A stretch of DNA of 64,000 nt from Mesocentrotus franciscanus. Taxonomy: Eukaryota; Echinodermata; Echinoidea; Camarodonta; Strongylocentrotidae. Shown here piece by piece: positions 10,630-21,950 of the stretch. Where the stretch lies: positions 26,235,813 to 26,299,812 of the forward strand of contig CP137671.1 in assembly GCA_037976565.1 (NCBI GenBank), given 5' to 3'. The notes beneath the pieces were generated by a model. The model made no database searches, was not told the origin of the DNA, and worked only from the letters and a program-made list of their open reading frames with translations. Positions within the stretch are counted from its first letter, which is position 1; each line of letters starts with the position of its first letter. Position numbers and translations under genes: made by a program.

Positions 10630-12210
10630 GTATGTATGTCAAGTTCAAGTTCAGTTTAAGTTCAGTTTATTTCACATCCAATAAAAAATTTACAACAATA
10701 TAACATTCAAATACAATAATATAAAATGCAATGTATATAAAAAAAAAAAATATGTAATGCAATAAGAACAATACAACAACAGTAACACTAAAAATAATTA
10801 ATGGGTAGGGTAGGGATGTGAGGGACCAGAAAAGGCCATTGACCTATCTAGGCTGGTCCCCTTTTTTCTACAAACCCATAAGTAAAATCTTCAATAAAGC
10901 AAATATTGACAATATAGACATTACATTAACAGAGACATACATAAACACATACATGTACATAGGACAGGCAGAATTAAATAAAGCTAAATAGATATATTGT
11001 AACTTGCTATTTGTTTGTGTTTAAATTTATGCTTAAAACTAGATAATGTTGGACATCTTTTGAGAGAGTCTGGTAAGTTGTTCCAAATAACGGATCCTTT
11101 ATATTTAATAACTGTTCTTGAAAAATTATAGCGAAATGAAGGAACATAAAGTTTGTTTGAATTTCTAGTACTATATTGATTTATATCTCTATTAAAAATA
11201 AAATAATTATTAAAACAATCAGGTAAAGTAGTTATATTGTACATGTAAGAGAACATAAAAGCTCCAATACTTAAATCATATAAATCATGAAGTTTTAAAA
11301 CTTCAACTTAAAAAATAATGTACCTGTATGTGCTCTATAATATGAATTTGTTATAACCCTGACGGCTCTTTTTTGTAATAAAAATAGCTTTTGAAGCAAA
11401 TACGAAGCGCAATTGCCCCATACAATAATACAGTAATTAAAATAAGGCAAAATCATAGTGTTATACAAATTTACAAGTATGCGCAATGGTAAAATATCTT
11501 TGAGTCTATTTAGAACACCAATGACCTTTGAAAGCTTGTTAGAAATATAATTAATGTGGTCCTTCCAAGTTAAGTTTTCATCAATAATGACGCCTAAAAG
11601 GTTACTTGGTGTACTTGCTTAATTTCTTTACTGTTTATACAAATCTTAATAGCACATTCATTTACATATTTATTTCTTGTTTTAAAAATTACATAGTTTG
11701 TTTTTTCAAAATTAATCAACAATTTATTGGCAAGGAACCACTTATGTATTTTAACAATTTCAGAATTTAATAAAATATTTACTTTTACGGGTCTTTACCA
11801 GATAAAAACAAAGTGGTGTCATCAGCAAATAAAATAGAAGATAAAATGTTACTTACAGATGGCAAGTCATTGATATACAGTAAAAACAAGAGCGGGCCAA
11901 GATTAGAACCCTGCGGCACACCAGTTAAAATAGTATTGTGATCAGAGTAATATTTACCCAAGCTAACGTATTGTTTTCGGTTTGATAAATAGCTTTTAAA
12001 TAAAAGGAGAGGAATTCCTCTTATACCATAAAAACATAACTTATTTATTAAAATATTATGATCAATACAATCAAAAGCTTTGGATAAGTCTAAAAATACA
12101 CCAATTACACATTCATTAAGTTCAAAAGCATTCGCAACTTTATCAATAAAATCAAGAAGAGCATGGCAAGTACTGTATCCTTTTCTAAAAGCAAATGAAG
12201 TGTATAGAAT
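10630..12210 (-). pseudogene. LINE (CR1/L2/Jockey-like) reverse transcriptase pseudogene
   Basis: Read on the minus strand from 12210 down, the conceptual protein shows the main reverse transcriptase blocks. It starts with DFSKAFDCIDH (about 12070-12110), followed by TGVPQGSNLGPLL (about 11890-11930), LLYINDLP, and the catalytic FADDTTLF at about 11805-11830. Further on come LGVIIDENLTWKDHI (about 11540-11600), PYFNYCIIVWGNC (about 11400-11440) and the C-terminal INQYSTRNS and SVIWNNLPDSL (11060-11190). Frameshifts break it. It is 5' truncated, since endonuclease and ORF1 are missing. The 3' end has short AAGTTCAAGTTCAG tandem motifs near 10640-10670, typical of CR1/L2-type tails rather than poly(A). 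Confidence 0.85.
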
Positions 12211-12821
12211 AATATAGTTATTTCATTTTTTGAAAAATTTACTCATTTGCATATTTATGGTAAATTATGCAAATAAGGTCCAAAAAATTCACATTTTTAC
12301 TCATTAATCATATATTCTTCATATTTAAGCTTTCTTGTACACTACATATATTTGTTAAACCATTTGGAATAATAATACGACAAAACAAAATTGGAAGAGC
12401 CAGGTTATTCCTTATGTTATCTCTTGTTTTGATAATTTCTTATGTATTTCGTTGTTTTTTAACCTATGTATTTTATTGTTTTTGTTGTTTTATTTCATTT
12501 CTAAGTATAATTCAACTATTTTTACCCCCAAAACAAACACCTAAACTTCTAACAAGACCAAATAACCAATGTTTTGTCTCTTTTTAGAAAAAATGATATT
12601 TCCATGTTTTGTACACAAATCACGAAAATGAGCGATTTTCGGGCCGACATGTAAAGACAAAAGGTCACTTGACTTTGTAACGGTAGGTCCGATTTTCAAA
12701 AAAAAAAATATTTTAAAAGATGACTGGAAAGAAAAAAGTCATGAAGCGGCGGGGCGTCATCCGTATGCGTTCCCGAACAATCAGAAAAAATCGCGAGGGG
12801 GATAACGCCCCCCTTATTAGA
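12211..12821. other. AT-rich DNA, no supported gene
   Basis: A 106-codon + strand frame at 12267-12587 is very rich in Phe, Leu and Ile. It has no recognisable motif and looks like a composition artefact. 12750-12820 is more GC-rich and unassigned. Confidence 0.4.
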
Positions 12822-13610
12822 GTTAAGCATCATACTTTGCAGTTGGGTGTGATGGTCTGAATATATTTATTCGCGAGCAAGCGAAGCGAGCTAGGAAAAA
12901 CTTTATGATTTGTTAGGTCGCAGTGCAAAAATCTTGATCATATAAAGAGGAAGACAAAAAATATAATGGGGTTTTAAGCACAATCTAATCATGAAAGACT
13001 GAACAGATATTTAATGAGAAACATAATTATATCAACTTTAAATGCGAGCGAGCGTAGTGACTAAGCTTTGGGCGAAATTAATGACAAGATTGCTCTTAGT
13101 TACTTTAAATTATGAGCACATTTTATGGTGAAATGAAAAATGGGGAAATTGACACATGTTAAAAAAAGAAAATGAGCACGTGTGAAAGTAAAAATGGGAT
13201 TTATCAGAGGTGTGAGTAGGGCCATTTACCAAGAGGAGAGGTAGCATTATATGAAATAAGGGGGCTTTATCAGAAGGAAAAAGGGAACTTATTAGAAAGA
13301 AAAGGGGGCACGTGTCAAAGTATGAGGCACTAATCAGAGGTGGGAATGGACACTCATCAAAGATAAAAAGAGGTACTTATCTAAAGAAGAAGGGGCGCTT
13401 TATACAAAATAAAAGGTAAATTAAATTGGGCACCTCTCAGGATTGAATAGGGCAAATATCAGAGGTAAATGGGCACTTATCAGAGTTGGTAAGAGGCACT
13501 TATGGGAATGTGAAACGGGCACCTATTTGAAATTTGTTTGAAGGGGGCGCTTATCTGAATTAAAAGGGGGACTTTTCCTATCAAAAAGGGGCACTTTAGT
13601 TGTTGTTTTT
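12822..13610 (-). mobile_element. Partial copy of AGTGCCCC-array element
   Basis: Matches the inverse of 17300-18335. Shared landmarks are CAGTTGGGTGTGATGGTCTG, the GCGAGCAAGCGAAGCGAGC motif, GGTCGCAGTGCAAAAATC and GCGAGCGAGCGTAGTGA. They are followed by about 450 bp of degenerate 25-30-bp units that read AAGTGCCCCTTT on the minus strand. The termini seen in the 16942 copy are not clear here. Confidence 0.65.
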
Positions 13611-13654
13611 TTACCATGAATTTGGAAATTTTCATTTTCCAAAAAAAGTATAAA

Positions 13655-13790
13655 AAGAATAATTAACAATAAAGTGAGGAAAATTTCAGCAACATTTGTA
13701 AATCAATGGTATCGAATCAGAAATAAACCACCTTTTTATTTCATTTTGGGGGGTCAGCCCCCCCCCCTCCATCAGTACGCCAGTGGTAAA
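13655..13790 (-). repeat. Dispersed repeat shared with 46250-46440
   Basis: ATGGTATCGAATCAGAAATA and GGGGGTCAGCCCCCC here correspond, inverted, to TATTTCTAATTCGATACCAG and GGCAGTCGGCCCCC at 46260-46340. A non-coding interspersed repeat. Confidence 0.55.
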
Positions 13791-13922
13791 CGTTAGCTTC
13801 GTTATTCATATTCAAATATTTATTACAACACTGAAACAGTTATTTACATTGTATTTACATATATTGATAATAGTAACAACAGAAATAAATGATACTGAAA
13901 ATAATAATGATTACTATAGTAC

Positions 13923-14281
13923 TGTGGCGTAACCGGGCTCTGCCGGCGTAGCGTTCTGCCTTGCAGTCTCTCAAAACCCGGTCCACGCTCTCGACAAACA
14001 TTCATCAACGATCTCTCAGTGGGCTCTCACAAAAGTACATCGTGTAAGAAAAACGTGGACTAGCTCTCATTCACTCACTCCCGCAACCACTGAATGTATG
14101 ACAGGACTAAAGAAATAAGACTTACAGTGCAGTTCAGGTAACTTTATCTCGGTTTTTGTACCTGTCGCAACGACAGCTCAAAATTGACTGACTGACATCC
14201 TCATGATGTACATGTATTTATATCACAATTAATGATAACGCCCTGTACGTCTTACCAAATTACTGGACTAGTTATGCTACA
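13923..14281 (-). repeat. 3' LTR of the gypsy-type element
   Basis: 359 bp and uninterrupted. It matches 16622-16940 plus 18542-18558 plus 19167-19259 almost base for base by eye, including CTCTGCCGGCGTAGCGTTC and CCTGTCGCAACGACAGCTC. Close LTR identity suggests a fairly recent insertion, yet the interior is heavily deleted. Confidence 0.85.
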
Positions 14282-14298
14282 GAGCCCCTCCCCAAGTG
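14282..14298 (-). promoter_or_regulatory. Polypurine tract
   Basis: The minus strand reads CACTTGGGGAGGGGCTC immediately before the LTR start TGTAGC. This is the expected plus-strand priming site of an LTR retrotransposon in this orientation. Confidence 0.7.
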
Positions 14299-15035
14299 TG
14301 GACAGTCCTCGACCACCCTTTGGCAAAACAAGATAACATTTCATCGGAATAATCTTTCGAAAAAAGTATAAAAATACCCCAAAAAAATCCTTAAACTACA
14401 AATAAACTAAGATGTAACAACAAAATAATCCATGTACAAAAGTAGAGAGAAAGAACAAAAGAGGAGTTTAGGAAAGAAAAGGTGCGGAAGGAATAGGACC
14501 AGAAATGTAGAAGCATTGAATACATGGAATAAAACACAATGCATAGGTGTATCAAGGTGTACATATAAGTCTGTTCATAAAAAATATATGCCTATACATG
14601 TTAAAATAAAACATAATCCTCTTCTTTTCTTCTGCTATCTTACAAATACAATATACCCGTATACATGTCACAACTAGGTATATACGGCAAGTGACATATA
14701 AATGGCAAGTATAATAAACTCAAAACAATGCATCCCTGAACTATCGTAAACACGAATAATTTGCATAGTAACAATACAACATAAGCATACTCTTTCAACT
14801 TTGGTAAAGTGCAACATAAGAACTCGAGTAGAGTGAAAGAACAAAAGAAGTAGAGGGAGAACGAACGAAAATATGAGTTGGAAGACAGACGAAGTGTGAA
14901 GGGTAGAACGAATGCAGGATTCAAGATGAATAAGATAAGGCACAATTCATTACAGGTACATAAGTAAAAACAACAAAATAAATTCATCTGGATTGGCAAA
15001 GTGCTGGACGTTATTAGCTGCTTATTTGGAGTTTG
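14299..15035 (-). other. Untranslated 3' region of the gypsy-type element
   Basis: AT-rich sequence between the pol stop and the polypurine tract. No ORF with recognisable content. Confidence 0.5.
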
Positions 15036-15962
15036 TGGCAATGATTACAGAAGCTGGGCCTTGGTGGATTCCTAGTTCTCGGGGATTTCTCCTAGGGGCT
15101 GCGACAGGAACCTTTCGTGGTGCAGGTACAAGGGGTTCAACAGTTTTTGAAGCTTTCTTATCAACGGGGTCAACCTCCTCTTCCTCTCCTGAAGCTGCAC
15201 ATGTGCAAATTGGCTAGGAGCGTCCTGAGCGCTCAACCTTCATGCTGACTTACACTCGCTTCTAACTAGGAGTCGTAGGACTTAAGAGGTGCCCCTTCGT
15301 AGGGTTGCAACATGTCCACATGAACTACCTTCTACTGCCGTACACTCGAGCGGATGCCAGTATCCGTTCCTACCAAATAGAACCTCATGCGAACCTTGTC
15401 TCTGGTCTTGTTCATGCCAAGGTATCCACTAGACTTGCCATCATGCAATTCCTTCACAACGACCTCTCGAAGCTTAGCTGGTAAGACAACACTCCATGTT
15501 ACCATACGGCCTTGGTCACATTCTCATTTCCTGTAGAGAACGCCTTGTTTCATTTCCAGTTGGCTCACATCCTCCAATAGGGCTTCTCCACACTGGACTT
15601 TGAAGCCATTGTTGACCAATCCGGCCGGTCCGCTGACCGCTGCTTTGCTTCCAGGATCCACTTGACTGAAGGATCTTGCGCCTGGTCTTGGCTCATCTGC
15701 TCATTACTGATGCTGGGTTCTATTGTAACTGCCCTTGCCTCCGCATAACTATCTCGGGGGTACCTCCACTTTCGGTGCTATTCGTTCATTAGAGATTGCT
15801 GACTCCTCGAAGTTCCGCTTACACTGAGGACAATTTATTGGTCACTGCCTTCGCCTACACACGAAACATTGACATGTGATCGTCCAGCACGGTGCACGGT
15901 TTTGAAGTCGTACTCTGCTATCACTTGCAGCCATCGGGCAATCTGTCCCTGCAAATCTCGAA
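15036..15962 (-). pseudogene. Degenerate gypsy pol: RNase H, integrase zinc finger, integrase C-terminus
   Basis: In order on the minus strand: an RNase H end with QIARWLQVIAEYDFKTVHRA (15880-15955); an integrase N-terminal segment with GVLYRK and then GRMVTWSVVLPAKLREV (about 15470-15560); the H2C2-like region KELHDGKSSGYLGMNKTRDK (15390-15460); then RMRFYLVGTDTG. After a break comes VVHVDMLQPYEGAP (about 15282-15333), the usual integrase C-terminal motif. A low-complexity tail with PVAAPRRNPREL follows (15036-15225). The DDE catalytic core of integrase is missing and stops interrupt the frame, so it cannot encode an active enzyme. Family assignment to Ty3/gypsy rests on the RNase H and integrase motifs. 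Confidence 0.82.
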
Positions 15963-16009
15963 AATTTAAAAATCAACGAAGTGCCCCATGATCAGTCGAT
16001 CCTGACCGT

Positions 16010-16565
16010 AAATTTCTGACCATAATATAGGCAAAACTCCAGACGGGCGCTGTACTCACAAATTTCACTGTACAGGCGCTATAGTACCATTTACACAGGC
16101 GCTATTACCTTACCTGTATAGGCGCAATCCCTGCGTTCCCTTATACACACAGGCGAAACCTCAGGCGCTAACTCTGCCGTGGCATACACACGGCCGAAAC
16201 TCAAGGCGCTATACCTCCATCGTATAGGCGCTATACCTCCATCGTAAAGGCGCTATCTCTGCCTTCGCTTGCACACAAGCGAAACCCAAGGCGCTCTCTC
16301 TACCGTCGCCTACTCACAGGCAATTCCCAAGGCGCTCTACCTCCGTCGTAGGCGAAATCCCAGGTGCTATACCTACCACATATAGGCGGAATCACAGCCG
16401 GCGCCTACACACAGGTGAACCTTCAGGCGCTCTATACCTCCGACGTGTAGGCGCTATCTCTTCCTTCGCCTACACACAGGCGCCAGCGAAAGCCCAGGCG
16501 CTATCTTTGCCGTCGCCTCCACATAGGCGAAACTCAATATGCTGTGTCTACTGTAGGTGCTGTGC
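16010..16565 (+). repeat. Irregular GGCGCT/TAGGCG tandem array
   Basis: More than fifteen occurrences of AGGCGCTATA or close variants, alternating with TCGCCTACACACAGGCGAAA. Spacing is irregular, roughly 25-60 bp. It lies within the retrotransposon interior, where gag and reverse transcriptase would be expected. It is CpG-rich and locally self-complementary (TAGGCG and CGCCTA). Confidence 0.75.
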
Positions 16566-16602
16566 CATTGTTTGTTTTGAGCTGCTACAACCACGCGCTT
16601 TA

Positions 16603-16620
16603 ATCCCGCCGCTGCCACCA
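16603..16620 (-). promoter_or_regulatory. Primer-binding-site candidate
   Basis: One base inside the 5' LTR on the minus strand is TGGTGGCAGCGGCGG. It begins TGG, as expected for pairing with a tRNA 3' CCA. Which tRNA it matches was not determined. Confidence 0.6.
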
Positions 16621-16941
16621 GTGTGGCGTAACCCGGCTCTGCCGGCGTAGCGTTCTGCCTTGCAGTCTCTCAAAACCCGGTCCACGCTCTCGACAGTCAT
16701 CATCAACGATCTCTCAGTGGGCTCTCACAAAAGTATATCGTGTAAGAAAAACGTGGACTAGCTCTCATTCACTCACTCCTGCAACCACTGAATGTATGAG
16801 AGGACTAAAGAAATAACACTTACAGATCGAGTATTTGCATTTCAGGTAACTTTATCTCGGTTATTTTACCTGTCGCAACGACAGCTCAACATTGACTGAT
16901 CTCAACACTAGTACCTGTCGCAGCGACAGCTCAACGCTGAC

Positions 16942-18541
16942 CAGAGGCGGCCCTCCCGGGGCAGGGGGGCACAGTGCCCTCCCACTTTTCAAGCACCCGA
17001 AAAGTGCCCCTTTTACATAGGAAGAGTGCCCCTTTAATTTTGTAAGAAGTGCCCCTTTTTACATAGGAATAGTGCCCCTTTCACTTTGACAAGTGCCCCT
17101 ATTAATTTTAAAAGTGCCCCTTCCCCTTTTCAACTCTGATAAGTGCCCCTTTTATTTGGACACGTGCCCCTTTTCCTTCGACAAGTTCCCATTTTCCATT
17201 CCAATAAGACATAGTGTTCATTTTCCGTTCTCATAAGCGCCCTTTTTAATCTCTAGTAAGTGCCCTTTTCAGGTACGAGAAGTGCCTCTTTTCACATTTG
17301 ATAAGTGCCCCCTTCACTTCTGATAATTGCCCTATTCAAATCTGAGAGGTGCCTCTTTTACTTTGACAAGGAACCTTTTCCTTTGTAAGAAGTGCCCCTT
17401 CCACGTTTAATAACTACCCCCATTTTAACTCGGATAAGCGCACCTTATATTTTCACATGTGCCCTTTTTCCTAATGATAAGTGCCTCATTAAAAAAGAGC
17501 CCCTTTCCCTTCTCATAAGTGCCATTCTCTGGTAATTGACCCTTTTGAGGTACGATAACTTACTCCTTTTCACTTCAGATAAGTGCCCCCTTCACCTCCG
17601 ATAAATGCCATTTTAAAATCTGACCGGTGCCCATTTTCTATCAACTAATGCACATTTTCCTTTATTATAAGTGCCCCTTTTCATTCACATAAGTGCCCAT
17701 TTTTATATCTGGTCATTGCCCCTTTTCAGGTGCGATAAGTGCCTCTTTTCACCTCTGATAATTTCCTTTTAACAATGATACGTGCCCCTTTTCGTTTCTA
17801 ATAAGGGACCTATCCCTTTTCATAAATGCCCATTTTCACCTCTTATAAATGCCCCTATCAAAGTCTGATGGGGTTCCCTTTCCGTCGACAAATGCCCATT
17901 CTCTATTCTCATGACTGACTTTTTCATCCCTGGTGAGTGCCTCTTTTGAGGGTGTAAGAAGTGCCCCATTTTCAGCTCTGATAATTACTCTTTGTACTTT
18001 GACACATGCTCCTTTTCTTTTCTGATAAGTGTCCCCTTTTCCTCTCATCATTAAACGCGCCCTAATTTCAAGCGACTAAGAGCAATTTCCCCCAAAGCTC
18101 GCTCACTACGCTCGCACGCATCTATATATGATATACTTATGTTACTTATCAAAGGTCTTTTCATTCTTCTGTTATGAAAATTTGCTACCCCATCAGGATT
18201 GGGTTTTTTCCTCTTTATAAGATGTAATTTTTCGCACTGCGACCTCACAAATCTTAAATGTTTTCCTCGCTCGCTTCGCTCGCTCGCAAATATATTGTCA
18301 GACCATCACACCCAACTGTAAAGCATTATGCTTAAGCAATATCTAGTATGGTGTATAAAGTGAAACAAATTTTGAAATCATCCCTGATAATGTAATCACA
18401 ATGTAGGGGTATATGCCAATGTCTAAGAAATGGTATATTCTCGCTTTGAGATTTCCCGTTGTAGGTGCCCTTTTTTCCCCAAAAGTGCCCTTTTTTCTTG
18501 GTGCCCCCCCCCCCACTTTGGAAGTTGCTCGGCCGCCCCTG
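16942..18541 (+). mobile_element. hAT-like non-autonomous element built from an AGTGCCCCTTTT array
   Basis: Exactly 1600 bp between two copies of ACGCTGAC (16934-16941 and 18542-18549), an 8-bp target duplication typical of hAT elements. Termini are CAGAGGCGGCC and the inverse GGCCGCCCCTG. From about 16975 to 18055 the interior is a degenerate tandem array of 25-30-bp units, AAGTGCCCCTTT plus spacer. The remainder has the GCTCGCTCGC-rich block and GGTCTTTTCATTC sequence shared with 12822-13610. No transposase. Confidence 0.85.
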
Positions 18542-18558
18542 ACGCTGACTGACTGACA

Positions 18559-19166
18559 TCGTTTGTTGTTTTTTTGTTGTTGTTGCAATGGCAATCAGTC
18601 AACTACTGACTATAATCACAAACGCCTCTCTTTTTATTATTAATTTTTTTCTTCTTCTTCTTTTTTTAATGTGGTAACAGTATAAAAAATTATAGGCTTC
18701 TCTTTATTTGTTTTCTTCTCCTTTTTTCCAATTCTGTCATTTTTGTTGATAAAATAAAAAAAATAAAAAAATAAAAACCAACAGAATGCAGATTTTTGTA
18801 TCCTGCAGGTTACCCTCATCATGATCGTGTGTGTATTGGGATTTTATAGACGTGTATCAATCAGATTTGATTATTTACGTCTGGGAACCGACCTTTAAAC
18901 GTCACCATCCGAAAGACGTGACTCAGCTTCGAACCTGCGTCCTTGGCTGAATCAGTTTGTAACTTCCACTGTTACCTGGATTACAGGCGCACGCCACAAC
19001 GCGTGTGTGTGTATTGGGTTTTTACAGACGTGTATCAATCAGATATGATTATTTACGTCTGGGGACCGACCTTTAACGTCACCATCCGAAAGACGCGATT
19101 CAGTTTCGAACCTGCGTCCTCGGCTGAATCAGTTTGTAACTTCCACTGTTAGCTGTAACTTCCACG
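18559..19166. repeat. Second insertion in the LTR, with 178-bp tandem duplication
   Basis: 18559-18826 is T-rich low-complexity DNA. Two direct copies with a period of 178 bp follow (about 18827-19004 and 19005-19166). They share GACGTGTATCAATCAGAT, GACCGACCTTTAA, CGTCACCATCCGAAAGACG and GGCTGAATCAGTTTGTAAC. The unit contains a TTCGAACCTGCGTC block resembling the B-box region of tRNA-derived SINEs. Confidence 0.65.
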
Positions 19167-19263
19167 CCTCATGATGAACATCTATTTATATCACAATTAA
19201 TGTTAACGCCCTCTACGTCTTACTACGTCTTACTAAAGTACTGGACTTATTATGCTACAGTAC

Positions 19264-19525
19264 TATTGATAATAATAACAACTACAATAGTGATAATTAT
19301 AATAGCAATAATAGTAATGATAACAGTGATAATAATGTTAAAAATTATGATGATAAAATAATAATGATAATAAAATAATTATAATAATTATAATAATAGG
19401 TTCTTGTAGAGCGTTCATATCTATCATATTAAACACTCTTCCTTAACTTAGCCACTAGACCACAACACCTGTACAAAGTATTCACACACACGCATATATA
19501 TATATATATATATATATATTGTAAC
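19264..19525 (-). repeat. AT-rich microsatellites and SINE head remnant
   Basis: 19264-19400 is an (ATA/ATG)-like degenerate trinucleotide run. 19445-19475 inverted reads TGTACAGGTGTTGTGGTCTA, the head of the SINE family found at 53041-53330 and 26090-26215. 19496-19519 is a (TA)n run. Confidence 0.55.
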
Positions 19526-20340
19526 ATTATTCACTCTTACATTTCAATAAAATGTCATAACTAGACCCGCAAACATACAGAGACAAAAGGAAAGGAAAAA
19601 AGCTGAGAACAAAATTATATCTCAGTACCACGACGTTGACCAGACCAAAAATTAACATTAAGAAACATAATACTAAAAAAATTAACTCTCTATTGAAATT
19701 GGTGAGGTATAAAACACAATTTACACTGGACTTATACTTCGTTTTTTCCCATTTTTCTGCTTTATGACAACAACAAGGCGAATCTTTGGTCGGGTCGGGT
19801 CCTTAATAATTGGCGTAATTTAGCCTAAAATGTACAAATATTGCAAATATATATCAGGGCCTACTTAAAAAATAAACATATTATTATTTCAAGTATCTAT
19901 ATAAGAAAATGCTCACCATTTATCTCCTAAACCTGACATTATATTCCGTTCAAAGCGAGGGTGCAGTAATTGCTTGGTTTCGGTTTGCACGGTATATACG
20001 TACTAGTGCACGCCGCTCTTGTGGTTTTGCTTACGAATCCAGGAAAGATCAGACTTTGAAAAGCACACCCTAGCAGCGCCTCGCAGAGACCTTTGAATTT
20101 GACGTCGTAGATTATATAAGCACCCGAAAGCAAAATACGTTGTCTTGGTTCAAGTTGGAACATGAACAGGTCGATCAGTACAGTGGAGTGCGTTACGGCC
20201 TGTCCGTGCACGTGCGTTTACTTTGGCCTAACTAGAAGCTAGATTGAAGCATGGGAGGGGGAAGCCCCCCATCACACATACACACGCACATACACGCACA
20301 TACACGCCAAATTTATGTCGGCAAATTCGTCACTTGCACT
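19526..20340. other. No supported gene
   Basis: Ordinary AT-rich sequence. A minus-strand 90-codon frame at 19939-20211 has no recognisable motif. Confidence 0.4.
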
Positions 20341-20344
20341 CCTG

Positions 20345-20680
20345 TCGACAGTAAAAAAGGAAGGAGGGAGGAGATCAGACGGAGGAAAAACCAGAAGAGA
20401 GAGGAAGAGTTAAAGAGAAAGGGAAAGGAAAAGGAAGGAATTAATCAGGAAAGAAAAATAATGAAATGAAAAGGAAAGAAACAAATGAAGAAAGAAAATT
20501 TAGAGGTGTTAGTTAGAGAGAGAGGGGGAAAGGGAGAAAGGGAGAAAGGAAAAGGGAAAGGAAAAAACAAAAAGTACTGATGTAGGGAAGGAAAACAAGG
20601 AAAACAAGGAAAGAAAAAAAGGGAAGGAAGAGAAAAGAGGAGTAGATGAATACGAGCTGATAGAGATAAAAGTGTGGCGG
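20345..20680 (+). repeat. Long polypurine (GGAAA-rich) tract
   Basis: Over 300 bp that is overwhelmingly A and G on the + strand (AAGGAAGGAGGGAGGAGATC, GGGAAAGGAAAAGGAAGG and similar). Frames across it are compositional artefacts. Confidence 0.8.
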
Positions 20681-21479
20681 AAAACGGGTAGGGGGTTGTG
20701 TGTGAGATTGGGTGGTGTAGATGTTGATTTGGGACATGAGAGGGCGGTCTTATATTGTGGTAGAATCACTGGGGTTATAGTCTGAACACTGCGTCCCATC
20801 TCGTTCTCTCGCTCTCATGTCTCTGTTCTCACACACTCCCTCTTTCCTTTTCGTGGTAGCTAGCGGTCCGTAAAGCAACAGTGGGCCGGAGATTATTGAA
20901 CTATACACGACTCGATATATTACTCTGCAATGAGGGTAGTGAGACCCAGATTTACGGTGCAACTATAGATTGGAGCCTTAAAGCTTCCCTTTTATTTGTG
21001 CAGTGTATACAGCCAACTTTTATATCTGTCACCCTATACTAATACATATGATAATAAAACAACTTCAATACATCTTCTTAATTCATGGGCATCGCAGTGC
21101 CCGCTACATTACTAGAGCCCGAAAAGTGATAAAACAATACGGAGAGAACTGAGTAAGCACAGGCATCCAATGGTGTGGACTATATGTGACCCTTGACCCA
21201 AAACAGTATATAACGGTAACTAATCATTAATATAATCCCCATTGATTGAGACTGGGAAGTCAACATTGAAGGGAGGGGATGGGGCGAACCAGAAGCTAGT
21301 GGGACTGTTACGAGCCTTACTCTGTAAACATTACGTTAAACCCTGCATTAATTGGTCCACTGTATCCCTACCCCGAATGATAGCTTAACCCCTGTGTAAT
21401 TTATATAAGGTCCTTAGTCCCTAATTAATTTATGTTCAAGTGACGTTTCCCTAATTATATCGGCCCTACGTTTCTATTG
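20681..21479. other. No supported gene
   Basis: Intergenic sequence of mixed composition; nothing recognised. Confidence 0.4.
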
Positions 21480-21950
21480 GGTATATACAGCTGAGCAAAC
21501 ACCGAGGCCAAGGAGGGATGCCAGGTACGAGACACAGGGAACTGATATAGTGCGAGATTTACTCTGCAGTCAGATACCCCGCGCCTCCTTCCCTGCAGTA
21601 CATCGCCTACCGAACCACGGTGTAGCCCCCACCCCCCTGTATGGTTACTAAGTTTATTTGGACCCCGGCTTAACCCTTTTTGGAGATTGGGGGTCTGCGT
21701 ACCCTTAACGGGGGAGAGTGGAGACCGGGAGGATGACAGGCGACAGGGACAACCAACGTCAACGTCAACACGAGTATACAGTTAGCATACACCAGGCCAA
21801 GCGGTAGCAATGACAGGTTTTCGTTATAGAGACACAACGAGGGAACTGATACTGCGAGATTAACTCTGCAGCCAGGTACCCCACGGTCTCCTCCCTGTGC
21901 ATTGCATACCGAACCAAGGTGCAGCTTCACTGTATGTGTTGACTAGATTG
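21480..21950 (+). repeat. Diverged direct duplication
   Basis: Two diverged copies, about 21495-21640 and 21790-21940. They share GGGAACTGATA, TGCGAGATT, ACTCTGCAG, CCTCC.TCCCTG, and ACCGAACCA.GGTG in the same order. They are about 300 bp apart. Confidence 0.6.

Larger units (their letters stand above)
16622..19259 (-). repeat. 5' LTR of the gypsy-type element, split by insertions
   Basis: LTR sequence is present at 16622-16941, 18542-18558 and about 19167-19259. The intervening parts are the 1600-bp hAT-like element and a second, roughly 600-bp insertion. A short internal duplication of CCTGTCGCAGCGACAGCTC precedes the first insertion. Confidence 0.8.
13919..19263 (-). mobile_element. Ty3/gypsy-type LTR retrotransposon, defective, minus strand
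   Basis: Bounded by the 4-bp duplication GTAC (13919-13922 and 19260-19263). The two LTRs start TGTAGCATAA and end CGCCACA on the minus strand. Next to the left LTR is a purine tract, GGGGAGGGG (14283-14298). Next to the right LTR is TGGTGGCAGCGGCGG (about 16606-16620), in the primer-binding-site position. Coding remnants are RNase H and integrase ends only; gag, protease and reverse transcriptase are absent, and their place is partly taken by a GGCGCT array. The right LTR is split by two later insertions. Confidence 0.88.

Noticed and set aside
16975..18055. Possible CRISPR-like array (AGTGCCCCTTTT units)
   Set aside because: Units are degenerate, spacers are not unique fixed-length sequences, and the array lies inside a transposon.
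20509..20799. Ser/Phe/Pro-rich 96-codon protein on the minus strand
   Set aside because: It is the complement of the polypurine tract.
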